A stretch of DNA of 28,800 nt, taken from positions 1-28,800 of the forward strand of contig JAFXSH010000029.1 in NCBI GenBank assembly GCA_017525805.1, written 5' to 3'. The stretch comes from Clostridia bacterium (lineage in GTDB: Bacteria; Bacillota_A; Clostridia; Christensenellales; Aristaeellaceae). Made by a program: the position numbers and the translations under genes. Shown here one piece after another: positions 1 to 7,721 of this stretch. The stretch's first letter is position 1. Each line of letters begins with the position of its first letter. The notes under the pieces are model-generated. The model was not told the origin of the DNA, made no database searches, and worked only from the letters and a program-made list of their open reading frames with translations.

Positions 1-180
1 AAGAACAATGAATCCGATCCCTGGTATGTGGATTGGTGGCTTTATAAGGAACGGCATTTGGTAGAGACCTTTTTCTTGAAACTGAAAGAATTTCGCCGCG
101 TCGCTACCCGCTATGATAAGCTCGCTGACCGTTTTCTGGCTTTTGTCTATCTGGCCTGTATTCGCATACTTCTTGCATAA
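1..180 (+). CDS. IS5-family transposase, C-terminal fragment (runs in from left edge)
   Basis: There are 59 codons before the stop. The sequence matches the conserved end of IS5-type DDE transposases (catalytic glutamate in YKERHLVE, then FRRVATRYDKLADRFLAFVYLA). The start lies outside the window, so intactness cannot be judged. The N-terminus of a related transposase (MIRRYEVTDE) appears on the same strand at the right edge, which suggests two copies of one element in direct orientation. Confidence 0.85.
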   Translation, partial: KNNESDPWYVDWWLYKERHLVETFFLKLKEFRRVATRYDKLADRFLAFVYLACIRILLA

Positions 181-211
181 TGCAGGCGGGTATACTTTTA
201 GAAACACACTC
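1..211 (+). mobile_element. IS5-family insertion sequence, 3' end (transposase C-terminus plus right terminal repeat)
   Basis: The plus frame from position 1 is open and ends at a TAA at 178-180. It reads as the C-terminus of an IS5-family DDE transposase, with the motifs YKERHLVETFF, KLKEFRRVATRYDK and LADRFLAFVYLA that are typical of this family. The YKERHLVE..F segment carries the last acidic catalytic residue (E) of the DDE triad. The likely right terminal repeat ends at about 211; read inward on the minus strand it begins GAGTGTGTTTCTAAAAG. It closely matches the left end of the second element starting at 28666 (GAGTCTGTTTCTAAA). The base pair TA follows directly at 212-213, which suits the TA-centred targets of this family. 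The element's 5' part lies outside the window. Confidence 0.85.
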
Positions 212-222
212 TAATCCCACCA
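212..222 (+). ncRNA. 3'-terminal remnant of a tRNA/tmRNA-like RNA cut by the IS
   Basis: Directly after the IS right end is TAATCCCACCA, which looks like the 3' acceptor strand, discriminator base and CCA of a tRNA-like RNA. It is followed at once by an intrinsic terminator. The identical 11 bases occur again at 439-449, again followed by a terminator. I infer that the IS inserted into the acceptor stem of an RNA gene; the rest of that gene would lie beyond the left edge. The RNA type is not known. Confidence 0.4.
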
Positions 223-259
223 CGAAAAAGCCACCCCTTGCGGGTGGTTTTTTTCGTGG
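220..259 (+). terminator. Intrinsic terminator after the first RNA remnant
   Basis: The stem CCACC / GGTGG (inside GCCACCC...GGGTGG) with a short loop is followed by a run of seven T. Outer sequence CCACGAAAAA pairs with TTTTTCGTGG, giving a long, nearly perfect hairpin. Confidence 0.75.
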
Positions 260-262
260 TCT

Positions 263-449
263 TGGTCAGTAGTCCGAACCTGTGAGCGGAACGATCGTGG
301 AGGGGCCGTATCCCGCCGCCGCCAGTGGCGGATGAAGGCGGGAGAAGGACCAATGAGGCACAGAGCCCGACTGCCTGCGCTTGCCGCTGGCTGTCGGGCG
401 ACAATGCCGAATTGTGGACATAGGTTCGAGCCCTACTAATCCCACCACT
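263..449 (+). ncRNA. Possible structured RNA with tRNA/tmRNA-like 3' end (5' limit uncertain)
   Basis: The 3' part reads GTGGACATAGG, TTCGAGC, CCTAC, TAATCCC, A, CCA: a T-arm (ATAGG/CCTAC around a TTCGAGC loop), a 7-nt acceptor strand, a discriminator A and CCA. The TGGAC before the T-arm recalls tmRNA 3' ends. Upstream there is no D-arm, anticodon arm or GGGATTA acceptor partner, and no tmRNA tag reading frame. Instead there are three clean hairpins: 312-342 (CCCGCC/GGCGGG enclosing CCGCC/GGCGG), 365-399 (GCCCGAC/GTCGGGC continuing as GCC/GGC and GCG/CGC with two T-T mismatches) and 401-415 (ACAAT/ATTGT). A terminator follows. This could be a real structured RNA, or a duplicated RNA 3' end left by integration. 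I do not recognise the family. Confidence 0.4.
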
Positions 450-490
450 CCCGAAACTGTTGTGTATCAATGGTTTCGGGGTTTTTGTTT
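450..490 (+). terminator. Intrinsic terminator after the second tRNA-like RNA
   Basis: CCCGAAAC (450-457) pairs with GTTTCGGG (473-480) and is followed by GTTTTTGTTTTT. It lies one base after the CCA of the RNA, as is usual for RNA genes. Confidence 0.75.
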
Positions 491-637
491 TTGGGGAATA
501 GAACGCACTTCATACGAAAATGAGACGTTTCGCAACAAATCACGCAATTATCAATTACCGCAAACCCTTATGCCACAAGGGATTGACGGCATTTTTTCTT
601 ACAATCGTCAACTGCCGGAATGCACGGAGAAGACATG

Positions 638-675
638 TTGACATCCGCTGGTTTTGCTGATAAACTATCTATAAT
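638..675 (+). promoter_or_regulatory. Candidate promoter for the alkyl-sulfatase-like gene
   Basis: TTGACA at 638-643 is a perfect -35 box. With a 17-base gap the -10 would be TAAACT (661-666). A better-looking TATAAT lies at 670-675 but would be 26 bases away. The region from 491 to 637 shows no gene. Confidence 0.5.
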
Positions 676-741
676 AACAACGGTGCCAGGAGAATAAACG
701 GCAATACCTTGCGGAGAGAGGATATAAAAGGAGCGTTCTAC

Positions 742-2730
742 ATGAAAAAGTCTTTTTGCTGCCTGCTGGCGCTGATGCTGGCATGGTCGATCTGCTCCGG
801 CCTGGCGGAGAACAAGCCTGCGACTTCGTATACAGCGGAGGCCAACAAAGCCTGGTATGACAAGCTGGATTTCAGCGACACCCGGGAGCAGGAAAACGCC
901 CTTCGGGGGCTGATTGAGGCGCCGGAAAAGCTGGTGATCTATGATGAGTCCGGGAACGAAGTCTGGAATGTGGCGGACTTTTCCTTCCTGAGCGAGATGG
1001 AAACTGTTCCGGATACCATCAATCCCAGCCTGTATCGCAACACCCTGTACAACTCCTATGCAGGCCTCTTTGAAGTGGTGGATGGCATCTATCAGGTGCG
1101 GGGATACGATATGTCCAATGCCACCTTCATCCGCACCGACAACGGGTGGATCGTGTTTGACGTGCTGATGTGCAAGGAGGACATGGCGGCAGCAAAAGCG
1201 CTGATGGAAAAGCACTTCGGCCGGCTGGACATCAAGGCTGTGCTGTACAGCCATTCCCATGTGGATCACTATGGCGGCATCTTCGGCCTGCTGAGCCAGG
1301 AAGAGGTGGCGGACGCCAGCCTTCCTCTGGCGGAACAGCTGGCCTCCGGGAAAGTGGTCATTCTGGCGCCGGAAGGCTTTCTGAGTCACGCGGTCAGCGA
1401 AAACATCTATGCCGGTCCCGCCATGGGACGCCGGGCACAGTATCAGTACGGCTCCCTGCTGGAGATCGGGGAGACCGGCCGCCTGGCGATTGGCATCGGT
1501 CTGGGACAGTCGGTGGGCACCACCGGCCTGATTGCCCCCACATACGAGGTCTGCACGGATGAGACCCTGAACATTGACGGGCTGGAAATTCAGTTTCAGC
1601 TGACGCCCGGCACCGAGGCCCCGGCGGAGATGAACGCCTATTTCCCGAAATACCGCGGCCTGTGGCTGGCGGAGAATTGCACCGGCACCATGCATAACCT
1701 TTATACCCTGCGAGGCGCCCAGGTGCGGGACGCTTCCGACTGGGCCCGGTACATCCTGGAAGCGGAGCAGCGCTTCGCAGATCAGACGGATGTGGTCTTC
1801 CAGTCCCATAACTGGCCGCACTGGGAGACGGAAACCATTAAAGCCTACATGGAAGATACCGCGGCAGCCTATCAGTATATCCATGATCAGACCCTGCATT
1901 ACATCAACCTGGGCTATACTTCCGCGGAAATCTCCCGCACGCTGGAATTCCCGGAAAAGCTCAATTCCGTCTGGTACACCCGGCAGTATTACGGAACCCT
2001 CTCCCATAACATCAAGGCGGTTTATCAGAAGTATATGGGCTGGTATGACGCCAACCCGGTGAACCTGAATCCCCTGACGCCCGAAGACACCGCGAAAAAA
2101 TGGGTGGAATACTTAGGAGATACGGATCGGGTTCTGGAGCTGGCCCGGGCGGACTATGAAAAGGGCGAATATCAATGGGTCGCCCAGGTTACGAAGGAAC
2201 TGGTTTTCGCGGACCCTGCCAATCAGGCGGCCCGGGAGCTGTGCGCCGATGCGCTGGAACAGCTGGGCTATCAATCGGAAAGCGGCCCCTGGCGCAATGT
2301 GTACCTGACCGGAGCGATGGAACTGCGCAGCGGCAACCTGTCCGAATTTGCCAAGAAGGCCGGCGGCGCAAATGGCGGGCTTTCCGTGCGGCGGGCCATG
2401 ACTGCCGATATGATCCTGGATTACATTGGGATCGCGACCGACGCGCTGGCGGCCCAGCAGGATGACCTGACGCTGAATCTGGTCATTTCCGATACCGATG
2501 AGCGTTTCTTTGTCCGGCGTAAAAGCGGCGTGCTGCTGGTTTATTCCGGGGAGAATCGTCCGGAGGCGGAGTGCACCGTCACCTGTGAGAAGACGCAGCT
2601 GCTGGGCATGATGATGGGGAATGCCGAGGCCCTGAAGGCTATTACCCTGGAAGGGGATGCCACCGTTCCGGTGCGGCTGGTGAAATATCTCACCCCCTTC
2701 GCGCAGACCTTTAATATCGTGGAGCCCTGA
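742..2730 (+). CDS. Secreted alkyl-sulfatase-like metallo-beta-lactamase protein (SdsA/YjcS type)
   Basis: A 662-residue protein of the linear alkylsulfatase family, which hydrolyses sulfate esters such as dodecyl sulfate using two metal ions. Residues 1-22 look like a Sec signal peptide (MKKSFCCLLALMLAWSICSG). The metal-binding motif HSHVDH is at 171-176. The family signature AENCTGTMHNLYTLRGAQVRD and the later helical dimerisation region (VFQSHNWPHW, YINLGYTSAEIS, SHNIKAVYQKYMGWYD) follow in the usual order, ending with an SCP2-like C-terminal domain. Length fits the family. The ATG at 742 is chosen because AAAGGAG (728-734) precedes it by seven bases; an in-frame TTG at 709 lacks this. It stands alone, so natural substrate and pathway are unknown. 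Confidence 0.9.
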   Translation: MKKSFCCLLALMLAWSICSGLAENKPATSYTAEANKAWYDKLDFSDTREQENALRGLIEAPEKLVIYDESGNEVWNVADFSFLSEMETVPDTINPSLYRNTLYNSYAGLFEVVDGIYQVRGYDMSNATFIRTDNGWIVFDVLMCKEDMAAAKALMEKHFGRLDIKAVLYSHSHVDHYGGIFGLLSQEEVADASLPLAEQLASGKVVILAPEGFLSHAVSENIYAGPAMGRRAQYQYGSLLEIGETGRLAIGIGLGQSVGTTGLIAPTYEVCTDETLNIDGLEIQFQLTPGTEAPAEMNAYFPKYRGLWLAENCTGTMHNLYTLRGAQVRDASDWARYILEAEQRFADQTDVVFQSHNWPHWETETIKAYMEDTAAAYQYIHDQTLHYINLGYTSAEISRTLEFPEKLNSVWYTRQYYGTLSHNIKAVYQKYMGWYDANPVNLNPLTPEDTAKKWVEYLGDTDRVLELARADYEKGEYQWVAQVTKELVFADPANQAARELCADALEQLGYQSESGPWRNVYLTGAMELRSGNLSEFAKKAGGANGGLSVRRAMTADMILDYIGIATDALAAQQDDLTLNLVISDTDERFFVRRKSGVLLVYSGENRPEAECTVTCEKTQLLGMMMGNAEALKAITLEGDATVPVRLVKYLTPFAQTFNIVEP

Positions 2731-2911
2731 CGCTCCTTCCATTTCCCGGCGCCGGGGGGATTCACCCCGGCTGCCCGGGCGTGGCTGAACCTGCTAAACC
2801 ATCAGGTTTGATTGAACAGGAGACTCATTCCACTTTGCCGGGCAATTGCTGAACCGGAAAACCGAAAGTTAATCGTTCAAATTCTGGTTTGCCGGGATGA
2901 ATAAATCCTTT

Positions 2912-2937
2912 AGCGTCGCATGCGACGCTTTATTTCT
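2912..2937 (+). terminator. Palindromic hairpin, possible terminator
   Basis: AGCGTCGCA (2912-2920) and TGCGACGCT (2921-2929) form a perfect inverted repeat with no spare loop, followed by TTATTT. It may end a transcript coming from the sulfatase gene, or it may be a protein-binding dyad. The T-run is short. Confidence 0.4.
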
Positions 2938-2955
2938 ACCCATCCCATCGACGCT

Positions 2956-3119
2956 GCGGGAAATGGCAGCGGCTGGTGGAAGGCTGCATCCTCCGGGTTC
3001 CGGTGTCCATGTGCATGACCCAGTACAAGCAGGCGTATGAAAGAAAAACGCAGGAGTATTTTGCTCCGCTCCGGTTCCTGAACGGGCAAAGTAGGGTTAT
3101 TCCGATCTGTGATCGATGA
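2956..3119 (+). pseudogene. Possible gene remnant, unknown product
   Basis: The plus frame ending at the TGA at 3117-3119 reads GKWQRLVEGCILRVPVSMCM then TQYKQAYERKTQEYFAPLRF then LNGQSRVIPICDR. This has the composition of a real soluble protein. No start codon with a ribosome binding site and no full-length frame exist, so it looks like the tail of a decayed gene. The family is not recognised. It could be chance coding. Confidence 0.3.
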
Positions 3120-3407
3120 CCTCCGGCGAGTCGCCCTGACGAATCACTGCAGCTATATTGACCTGCAACTTTTGAAGGAAGTCATTTATCTGGCAAAGCA
3201 CCTGGTTGATGGCGTCGATTATCGCTCCCCGTGAACAGTAACTTGTTCTGTCATGACTGCGAACTCTAAAATGAAACCCTGTGGACAGCGGCGCATTTCC
3301 TATGATAAGTGGAGATAATCGGAGGGAAAACGCATTGCTTTTTCTCCACTTTTCATTCCTCATGTGATCACGCGGTTCTGTATCTGCTTCAAAAGACGGA
3401 GGAAAAA

Positions 3408-5132
3408 ATGAAAAAACTGTTGGTTTACCTGCGCGAATACCGGAGAGAAAGCATCCTGGGGCCGCTGTTCAAGCTGCTGGAAGCGGGCTTTGAATTGATC
3501 GTGCCCTTGGTGGTGGCCGCCATCATCGACCGGGGTATCGGCGCGCAGGATCAAAGGTACATCTGGATCATGTGCCTGGCGCTGGTGGGGCTGGGGCTGG
3601 TGGGCCTTCTGTGCTCCGTGACCGCCCAGTACTTCGCGGCGAAGGCGTCGGTGGGCTTCGTGAAAAAGCTGCGCCACGCGCTGTACAGCCACATCCAGGG
3701 CTTTTCCTACCAAACGCTGGACAGGGTGGGCATTTCCACGCTGATCACCCGCATGACCAGCGACATGAACCAGGTGCAGACGGGGCTGAACCTGGCCCTG
3801 CGGCTGCTGCTGCGCTCACCCTTCGTGGTGTTTGGGGCCATGATCATGGCCTTCACCATCGACGCGAAAGCCGCCCTCTGGTTCGTGGCGGCGATTCCGG
3901 CGCTGTCGGTGGTGGTGTTCGGCATCATGCTGGCCAGCATCCCCCTGTACCGGAAGGTGCAAGGGCTGCTGGATAAAGTGCTGGGGGCGACCCGGGAGAA
4001 CCTCACCGGCGTGCGGGTGCTGCGGGCCTTCGGCAAGGAGGACACGGAAATCGCCGCTTTCGAGGAAAAGAACGAAGCGCTGACCGCCATGCAGAAGTAC
4101 GTGGGCCGCGTTTCCGCCCTCATGAACCCGGTGACCTACGTCATCATCAACCTGGCGGTTTTGTTCCTCATCCACACCGGGGCCGTCCGGGTGGAGGCGG
4201 GCATCATCACCCAGGGCGCGGTGGTGGCGCTGTACAACTACATGAGCCAGATTTTGGTGGAGCTCATCAAGCTGGCGAACCTGATTATCAATATTACGAA
4301 ATCCGTGGCCTGCGCCAAGCGCATCCAGGGCGTGCTGGACATGCCCGCCGGAGAGCCGGTGAAGCAGGACTTGCCCAAGGGCGACGGCAAATACCGCGTG
4401 CAGTTCATCCACGCGGGCATCCGCTATAACGAAGGCGCGGACGAGTCCCTGACGGATGTGAACCTGGCTGTCCTGCCCGGCGAGACCGTCGGCGTCATCG
4501 GCGGCACGGGCAGCGGCAAATCCACCTTCGTCAATCTGATTCCCCGCTTCTACGAAGCCACGGAGGGCCAGGTGCTGGTGGATGGCATGGACGTGGGGGC
4601 CATGGAGCCGGAAGCCCTCCGCGCCCGCATCGGCATCGTGCCGCAAAAGGCGGTGCTGTTCCAGGGTACCATCCGGGAAAACCTGCAGTGGGGCAATGAA
4701 AACGCCACCGACGAAGAGATCATGCAAGCCGTGCGCGTCGCCCAGGCGGAGGACGTGGTGGTGTCCAAGGGCGGGCTGGGCGCCATGATCGAGCAGGCGG
4801 GCCGCAACCTGTCCGGAGGCCAGCGGCAGCGGCTCACCATCGCCCGGGCGCTGGTGCGGAAGCCCGACATCCTGATTTTGGACGACTCCTCCTCCGCCCT
4901 GGACTTCGCCACCGACGCGGCGCTGCGCAAGGCGCTTCGGGAAATGGACGGCCGGCCCACGGTGTTCATCGTGTCCCAGCGCACCTCCTCCATCCAGCAC
5001 GCCGACCAGATCGTGGTGCTGGACGACGGCCAGGCCGTGGGCGTGGGCACGCACCTGGAACTGCTGGAAACCTGCCCGGTGTACCGGGAAATCTACGATT
5101 CCCAGTTCAAAAAGGAGGCGGCGCGGGCATGA
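3408..5132 (+). CDS. ABC exporter half-transporter, degenerate-site subunit (ABC membrane + NBD)
   Basis: A 574-residue half-transporter with an N-terminal six-helix exporter domain (about 1-300) and a C-terminal ATPase. Walker A is GGTGSGKST (Lys371), the signature LSGGQ is at 468-472 and Walker B is ILILDDSSSALD. Asp493 stands where the catalytic glutamate is expected and Gln524 replaces the H-loop histidine (VSQRTSS). This pattern is that of the degenerate partner in heterodimeric exporters such as TM287/288 or BmrCD. The start at 3408 has GGAGG at 3398-3402; the frame continues upstream to a GTG at 3309 without a ribosome binding site. It overlaps the next gene by four bases (ATGA), so the two are co-translated. 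The substrate (drug, lipid or peptide) cannot be told. Confidence 0.93.
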   Translation: MKKLLVYLREYRRESILGPLFKLLEAGFELIVPLVVAAIIDRGIGAQDQRYIWIMCLALVGLGLVGLLCSVTAQYFAAKASVGFVKKLRHALYSHIQGFSYQTLDRVGISTLITRMTSDMNQVQTGLNLALRLLLRSPFVVFGAMIMAFTIDAKAALWFVAAIPALSVVVFGIMLASIPLYRKVQGLLDKVLGATRENLTGVRVLRAFGKEDTEIAAFEEKNEALTAMQKYVGRVSALMNPVTYVIINLAVLFLIHTGAVRVEAGIITQGAVVALYNYMSQILVELIKLANLIINITKSVACAKRIQGVLDMPAGEPVKQDLPKGDGKYRVQFIHAGIRYNEGADESLTDVNLAVLPGETVGVIGGTGSGKSTFVNLIPRFYEATEGQVLVDGMDVGAMEPEALRARIGIVPQKAVLFQGTIRENLQWGNENATDEEIMQAVRVAQAEDVVVSKGGLGAMIEQAGRNLSGGQRQRLTIARALVRKPDILILDDSSSALDFATDAALRKALREMDGRPTVFIVSQRTSSIQHADQIVVLDDGQAVGVGTHLELLETCPVYREIYDSQFKKEAARA

Positions 5133-6898
5133 GCAAGAAAGCGCAGAAAGCCGAAAAAGGCACCCTAAAAAAGGTGCTGAAATATTTGAAGCCCTACTGG
5201 GCGCTGGTGGCGCTGTCCATCCTGCTGTCCGCCGTCATCGTGGCGCTGACACTGTACGTGCCCGTGCTCATCGGTCGGGCCATCGACCACATCATCGGCC
5301 CCGGCAAGGTGGACTTTGCCGCCATTCTGCCGCTGCTCCTGCGCATCGGCGTGATCGTGGCGGCGACGGCGGCGGTGCAATGGCTGGTGAACAGCATCAA
5401 CAACAAGATCACCTACCAGGTGGTGCGGGACGTACGGGATCAGGCCTTCCGGCACTTGCAGGTTTTGCCCCTCAGCTACATTGATTCCCATCCCGTGGGC
5501 GGCATCGTCAGCCGGGTGATCGCCGACGTGGATCAGTTCGCCGACGGCCTGCTGCTGGGCTTTACCCAGCTGTTCACCGGCGCGGCCACCATCCTGGGCA
5601 CCCTGGGCTTCATGGTGTCCATCCGGCCCGGCATCGCAGCGGTGGTGGTGCTGCTGACGCCGCTGAGCTTCGTGGTGGCCCGGTTCATCGCCACCCACAC
5701 TTATTCCTTCTTTAAGCAGCAGAGCGAAACGCGCGGCGAGCAGACCGCCTTCATCGACGAAATGCTGGGGAACCAGAAGGTGGTGAAGGCCTTCGGGCAG
5801 GAAGAAAAGAGCGTGGAGAAGTTCGACGAGATCAACGAACGGCTGGAAAAATGCTCCCTGAAAGCCATCTTCTATTCCTCTCTCACCAACCCCTGCACCC
5901 GGTTCGTGAATAACGTGGTCTATGCCGCCGTGGCGCTGTCCGGCGCGCTGGTGTGCGTCACCACCGCGGGTACGGCGGCCCCCTTCACCGTGGGCAGCCT
6001 GTCGGCGCTGCTGTCCTACGCCAACCAGTACACCAAGCCCTTCAACGAAATCAGCGGCGTGGTGACGGAATTACAGAATGCCCTGGCCTGCGCCGCCCGC
6101 GTCTTCAAGCTGATTGCGGAACCCGCGCAACCCCCCGACGCGCGGGACGCCCGGGTGCTGTCCGACGCGGCGGGCCAGGTGGACATTGACGACGTGTACT
6201 TCGCCTACACCCCGGACAGGCCCCTGATCGAACGGCTGAACCTGCATGTAAAGCCCGGCCAGCGCATCGCCATCGTCGGGCCCACGGGATGTGGCAAGAC
6301 CACCCTTATCAACCTGCTCATGCGTTTCTACGACGTGGACAAAGGCGCGATTGCCGTGGAGGGAACTGACATCCGCCGCGTCACCCGCCGGAGCCTGCGG
6401 GCCAGCTACGGCATGGTCTTGCAGGAAACCTGGCTGAAAGCGGGCACCGTGCGGGAGAACCTTATTTTAGGCAAGCCCGACGCAACGGAGGAAGAAATCA
6501 TCGCCGCCTGCAAGTCCGCTCACGCCCACAGCTTCATCAAGCGCTTGCCAAACGGCTACGACACGGTGATCGGCGAGGACGGCGGCCAACTGTCCCAGGG
6601 CCAGAAGCAGTTGCTCTGTATCGCCCGCATCATGCTCTGCCTGCCGCCCATGCTGATCCTCGACGAGGCCACCTCCTCCATCGACACCCGCACGGAAATT
6701 CGGATTCAAAAGGCGTTCACCACCATGATGCAGGGCCGCACCACCTTCATCGTGGCCCATCGCCTCAGCACCATCCGGGAGGCCGACGTGATCCTGGTCA
6801 TGCGGGACGGCCACATCATCGAGCAGGGGAACCATGAAACGCTGCTGGCCAAGGACGGCTTCTACGCCAAGCTGTACAACAGCCAGTTCGCCGCGTAA
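5129..6898 (+). CDS. ABC exporter half-transporter, consensus-site subunit (ABC membrane + NBD)
   Basis: A 589-residue partner of the preceding gene. The membrane domain covers about 20-320. The ATPase has Walker A GPTGCGKTT (Lys390), a Walker B with the catalytic glutamate (LILDEATSS, Glu513) and an H-loop histidine (VAHRLST, His544). Its signature is LSQGQ (488-492) rather than LSGGQ. In a heterodimer this variant signature faces the degenerate Walker B of the upstream subunit, while its own complete Walker motifs face the upstream LSGGQ. One site is therefore canonical and one degenerate, as in TM287/288. The overlap ATGA at 5129-5132 couples translation. No regulator gene lies beside the pair. 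Confidence 0.94.
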   Translation: MSKKAQKAEKGTLKKVLKYLKPYWALVALSILLSAVIVALTLYVPVLIGRAIDHIIGPGKVDFAAILPLLLRIGVIVAATAAVQWLVNSINNKITYQVVRDVRDQAFRHLQVLPLSYIDSHPVGGIVSRVIADVDQFADGLLLGFTQLFTGAATILGTLGFMVSIRPGIAAVVVLLTPLSFVVARFIATHTYSFFKQQSETRGEQTAFIDEMLGNQKVVKAFGQEEKSVEKFDEINERLEKCSLKAIFYSSLTNPCTRFVNNVVYAAVALSGALVCVTTAGTAAPFTVGSLSALLSYANQYTKPFNEISGVVTELQNALACAARVFKLIAEPAQPPDARDARVLSDAAGQVDIDDVYFAYTPDRPLIERLNLHVKPGQRIAIVGPTGCGKTTLINLLMRFYDVDKGAIAVEGTDIRRVTRRSLRASYGMVLQETWLKAGTVRENLILGKPDATEEEIIAACKSAHAHSFIKRLPNGYDTVIGEDGGQLSQGQKQLLCIARIMLCLPPMLILDEATSSIDTRTEIRIQKAFTTMMQGRTTFIVAHRLSTIREADVILVMRDGHIIEQGNHETLLAKDGFYAKLYNSQFAA

Positions 6899-6920
6899 TA
6901 GAATCGTGGATCCCATTGCC

Positions 6921-6946
6921 AAAGCCCCCCTTATTGGAGGTTTTTT
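6921..6946 (+). terminator. Weak intrinsic terminator after the ABC genes
   Basis: AAAGCCCCCC and GGAGGTTTTTT can pair across TTATT, with a bulge and a mismatch, and end in six T. Confidence 0.45.
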
Positions 6947-7001
6947 CATGGAGATATGTTCAAAAGAGCGTTAAGAATCTTGAACCTGGAAAACAAAATG
7001 A

Positions 7002-7030
7002 TTGATCGCGACACTGTTTTGTGGTAAAAT
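7002..7030 (+). promoter_or_regulatory. Promoter of the decayed toxin-antitoxin operon
   Basis: TTGATC (7002-7007), a 17-base gap and TAAAAT (7025-7030). AGGAGG at 7041-7046 and ATG at 7055 follow at normal distances. Confidence 0.65.
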
Positions 7031-7054
7031 AAATGCAGGAAGGAGGCGATCAAA

Positions 7055-7326
7055 ATGACAATGACGGCGGATGAGATGCATCGATCCTCTGAATTGGAAA
7101 AACAAAAGGGCTGCTGTCCGCCCTGAATGACTGGCAGATTCAAGCGGTCCAGGCGTTTATCAAAGATTTTATCATGGATCCAGCGGAAGACAGCCACTTC
7201 CGACCCTTGACGGAGAAAGAACTCTGCGAGCGAATCGACATAGGGCTTGCACAGGCTGGACGAGGCGAAGAAATGGACGCAGAAGAATTTGCGGATGAAC
7301 CGCGGCGGGCGGTTGGGTTTACATGA
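7055..7326 (+). pseudogene. Type II antitoxin (RelB/ParD-like), frameshifted
   Basis: The gene has a good promoter, an AGGAGG ribosome binding site and an ATG at 7055, but the frame closes after 23 codons at 7124-7126. A second frame, entered near 7104-7110, continues as LLSALNDWQIQAVQAFIKDF and ends at 7324-7326 after RRAVGFT. The frames join if one base has been lost near the run AACAAAAGGG. The product would be about 90 residues, acidic towards its end (RGEEMDAEEFADE), which fits antitoxins that pair with ParE/RelE toxins. Its stop overlaps the toxin start (ATGA), as in intact operons. A sequencing error in the A/G run is possible. Confidence 0.6.
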
Positions 7327-7642
7327 AAAAGTATAAAGTGATCATACCCCAAAAGCCCAGCAGGACTTAAAAGAGTTCGCCTATTACATCAAAAACACGT
7401 ATAAGAATCCACAGGCGGCGCAGGGCTTATTCGATGATTTTGTGAAAACGCGGAAAGCATTGTCCCTGACGGCAGGAAGGATCAAAGAGTTGTAAATTCT
7501 GAAATTCAAGCAAGCTGGGCTAAAACAAATAAATTTCAGAAAACATGGTTTTTTGCTGTTTCGGATGGATGATGACGCTGTAAGAATCATGAATGTGTTT
7601 TGCGATCTTCAGGATTGCGAAAACAAATTGAACGAATGGTGA
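7323..7642 (+). pseudogene. ParE/RelE-family toxin, disrupted by frameshift and stop
   Basis: Starting at ATG 7323 the frame gives MKKYKVII and then shifts. The continuing frame reads TPKAQQDLKEFAYYIKNTYK, then a stop TAA at 7493-7495, then the same frame resumes with FKQAGLKQINFRKHGF, LLFRMDDDAVRIMNV and LQDCENKLNEW to TGA at 7640-7642. These are hallmark segments of the ParE/RelE toxin fold (N-terminal strand and helix pair, then the R-K-H and DDDAVRI strands). Correcting one lost base near 7344 and the stop would restore a protein of about 106 residues. With both partners damaged, the module is probably a dead relic. Confidence 0.65.
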
Positions 7643-7658
7643 AATCGCTTATTCTATT

Positions 7659-7681
7659 ATGGGGGCATCGCCCCCCATTTT
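7659..7681 (+). terminator. Intrinsic terminator after the toxin relic
   Basis: GGGGGC (7661-7666) pairs with GCCCCC (7670-7675) around a three-base loop, followed by CATTTT. Confidence 0.65.
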
Positions 7682-7721
7682 CTATACGGAAGGATTATGA
7701 GTAAAATGGAGGTTGATTCCC

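Larger units (their letters stand above)
2731..3407. other. 677-base gap with palindrome and coding remnants
   Basis: No intact gene is seen. The gap holds a perfect 18-base palindrome, AGCGTCGCA/TGCGACGCT at 2912-2929, followed by TTATTT. It also holds two short stretches with protein-like character on the plus strand (about 2956-3119 and 3088-3233), described separately. No clear promoter for the downstream ABC genes was recognised. Confidence 0.5.

Noticed and set aside
263..449. Complete tmRNA gene
   Set aside because: Only the 3' end fits; no tag peptide frame and no 5' acceptor partner were found.
198..470. Minus-strand frames over the tRNA-like region
   Set aside because: They resemble the false proteins often called opposite structural RNAs and have no start signal.
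568..2007. 479-residue minus-strand frame opposite the alkyl-sulfatase gene
   Set aside because: It is a shadow of the real gene; high GC at third positions keeps the opposite frame open, and the product has no family features.
3816..5054. 412-residue minus-strand frame opposite the first ABC gene
   Set aside because: Its His/Asp/Gly-rich composition is typical of an antisense frame; the plus strand has complete ABC motifs.
6946..7197. 83-residue minus-strand frame before the toxin-antitoxin relic
   Set aside because: It overlaps a good plus-strand promoter and antitoxin coding sequence and lacks a ribosome binding site.
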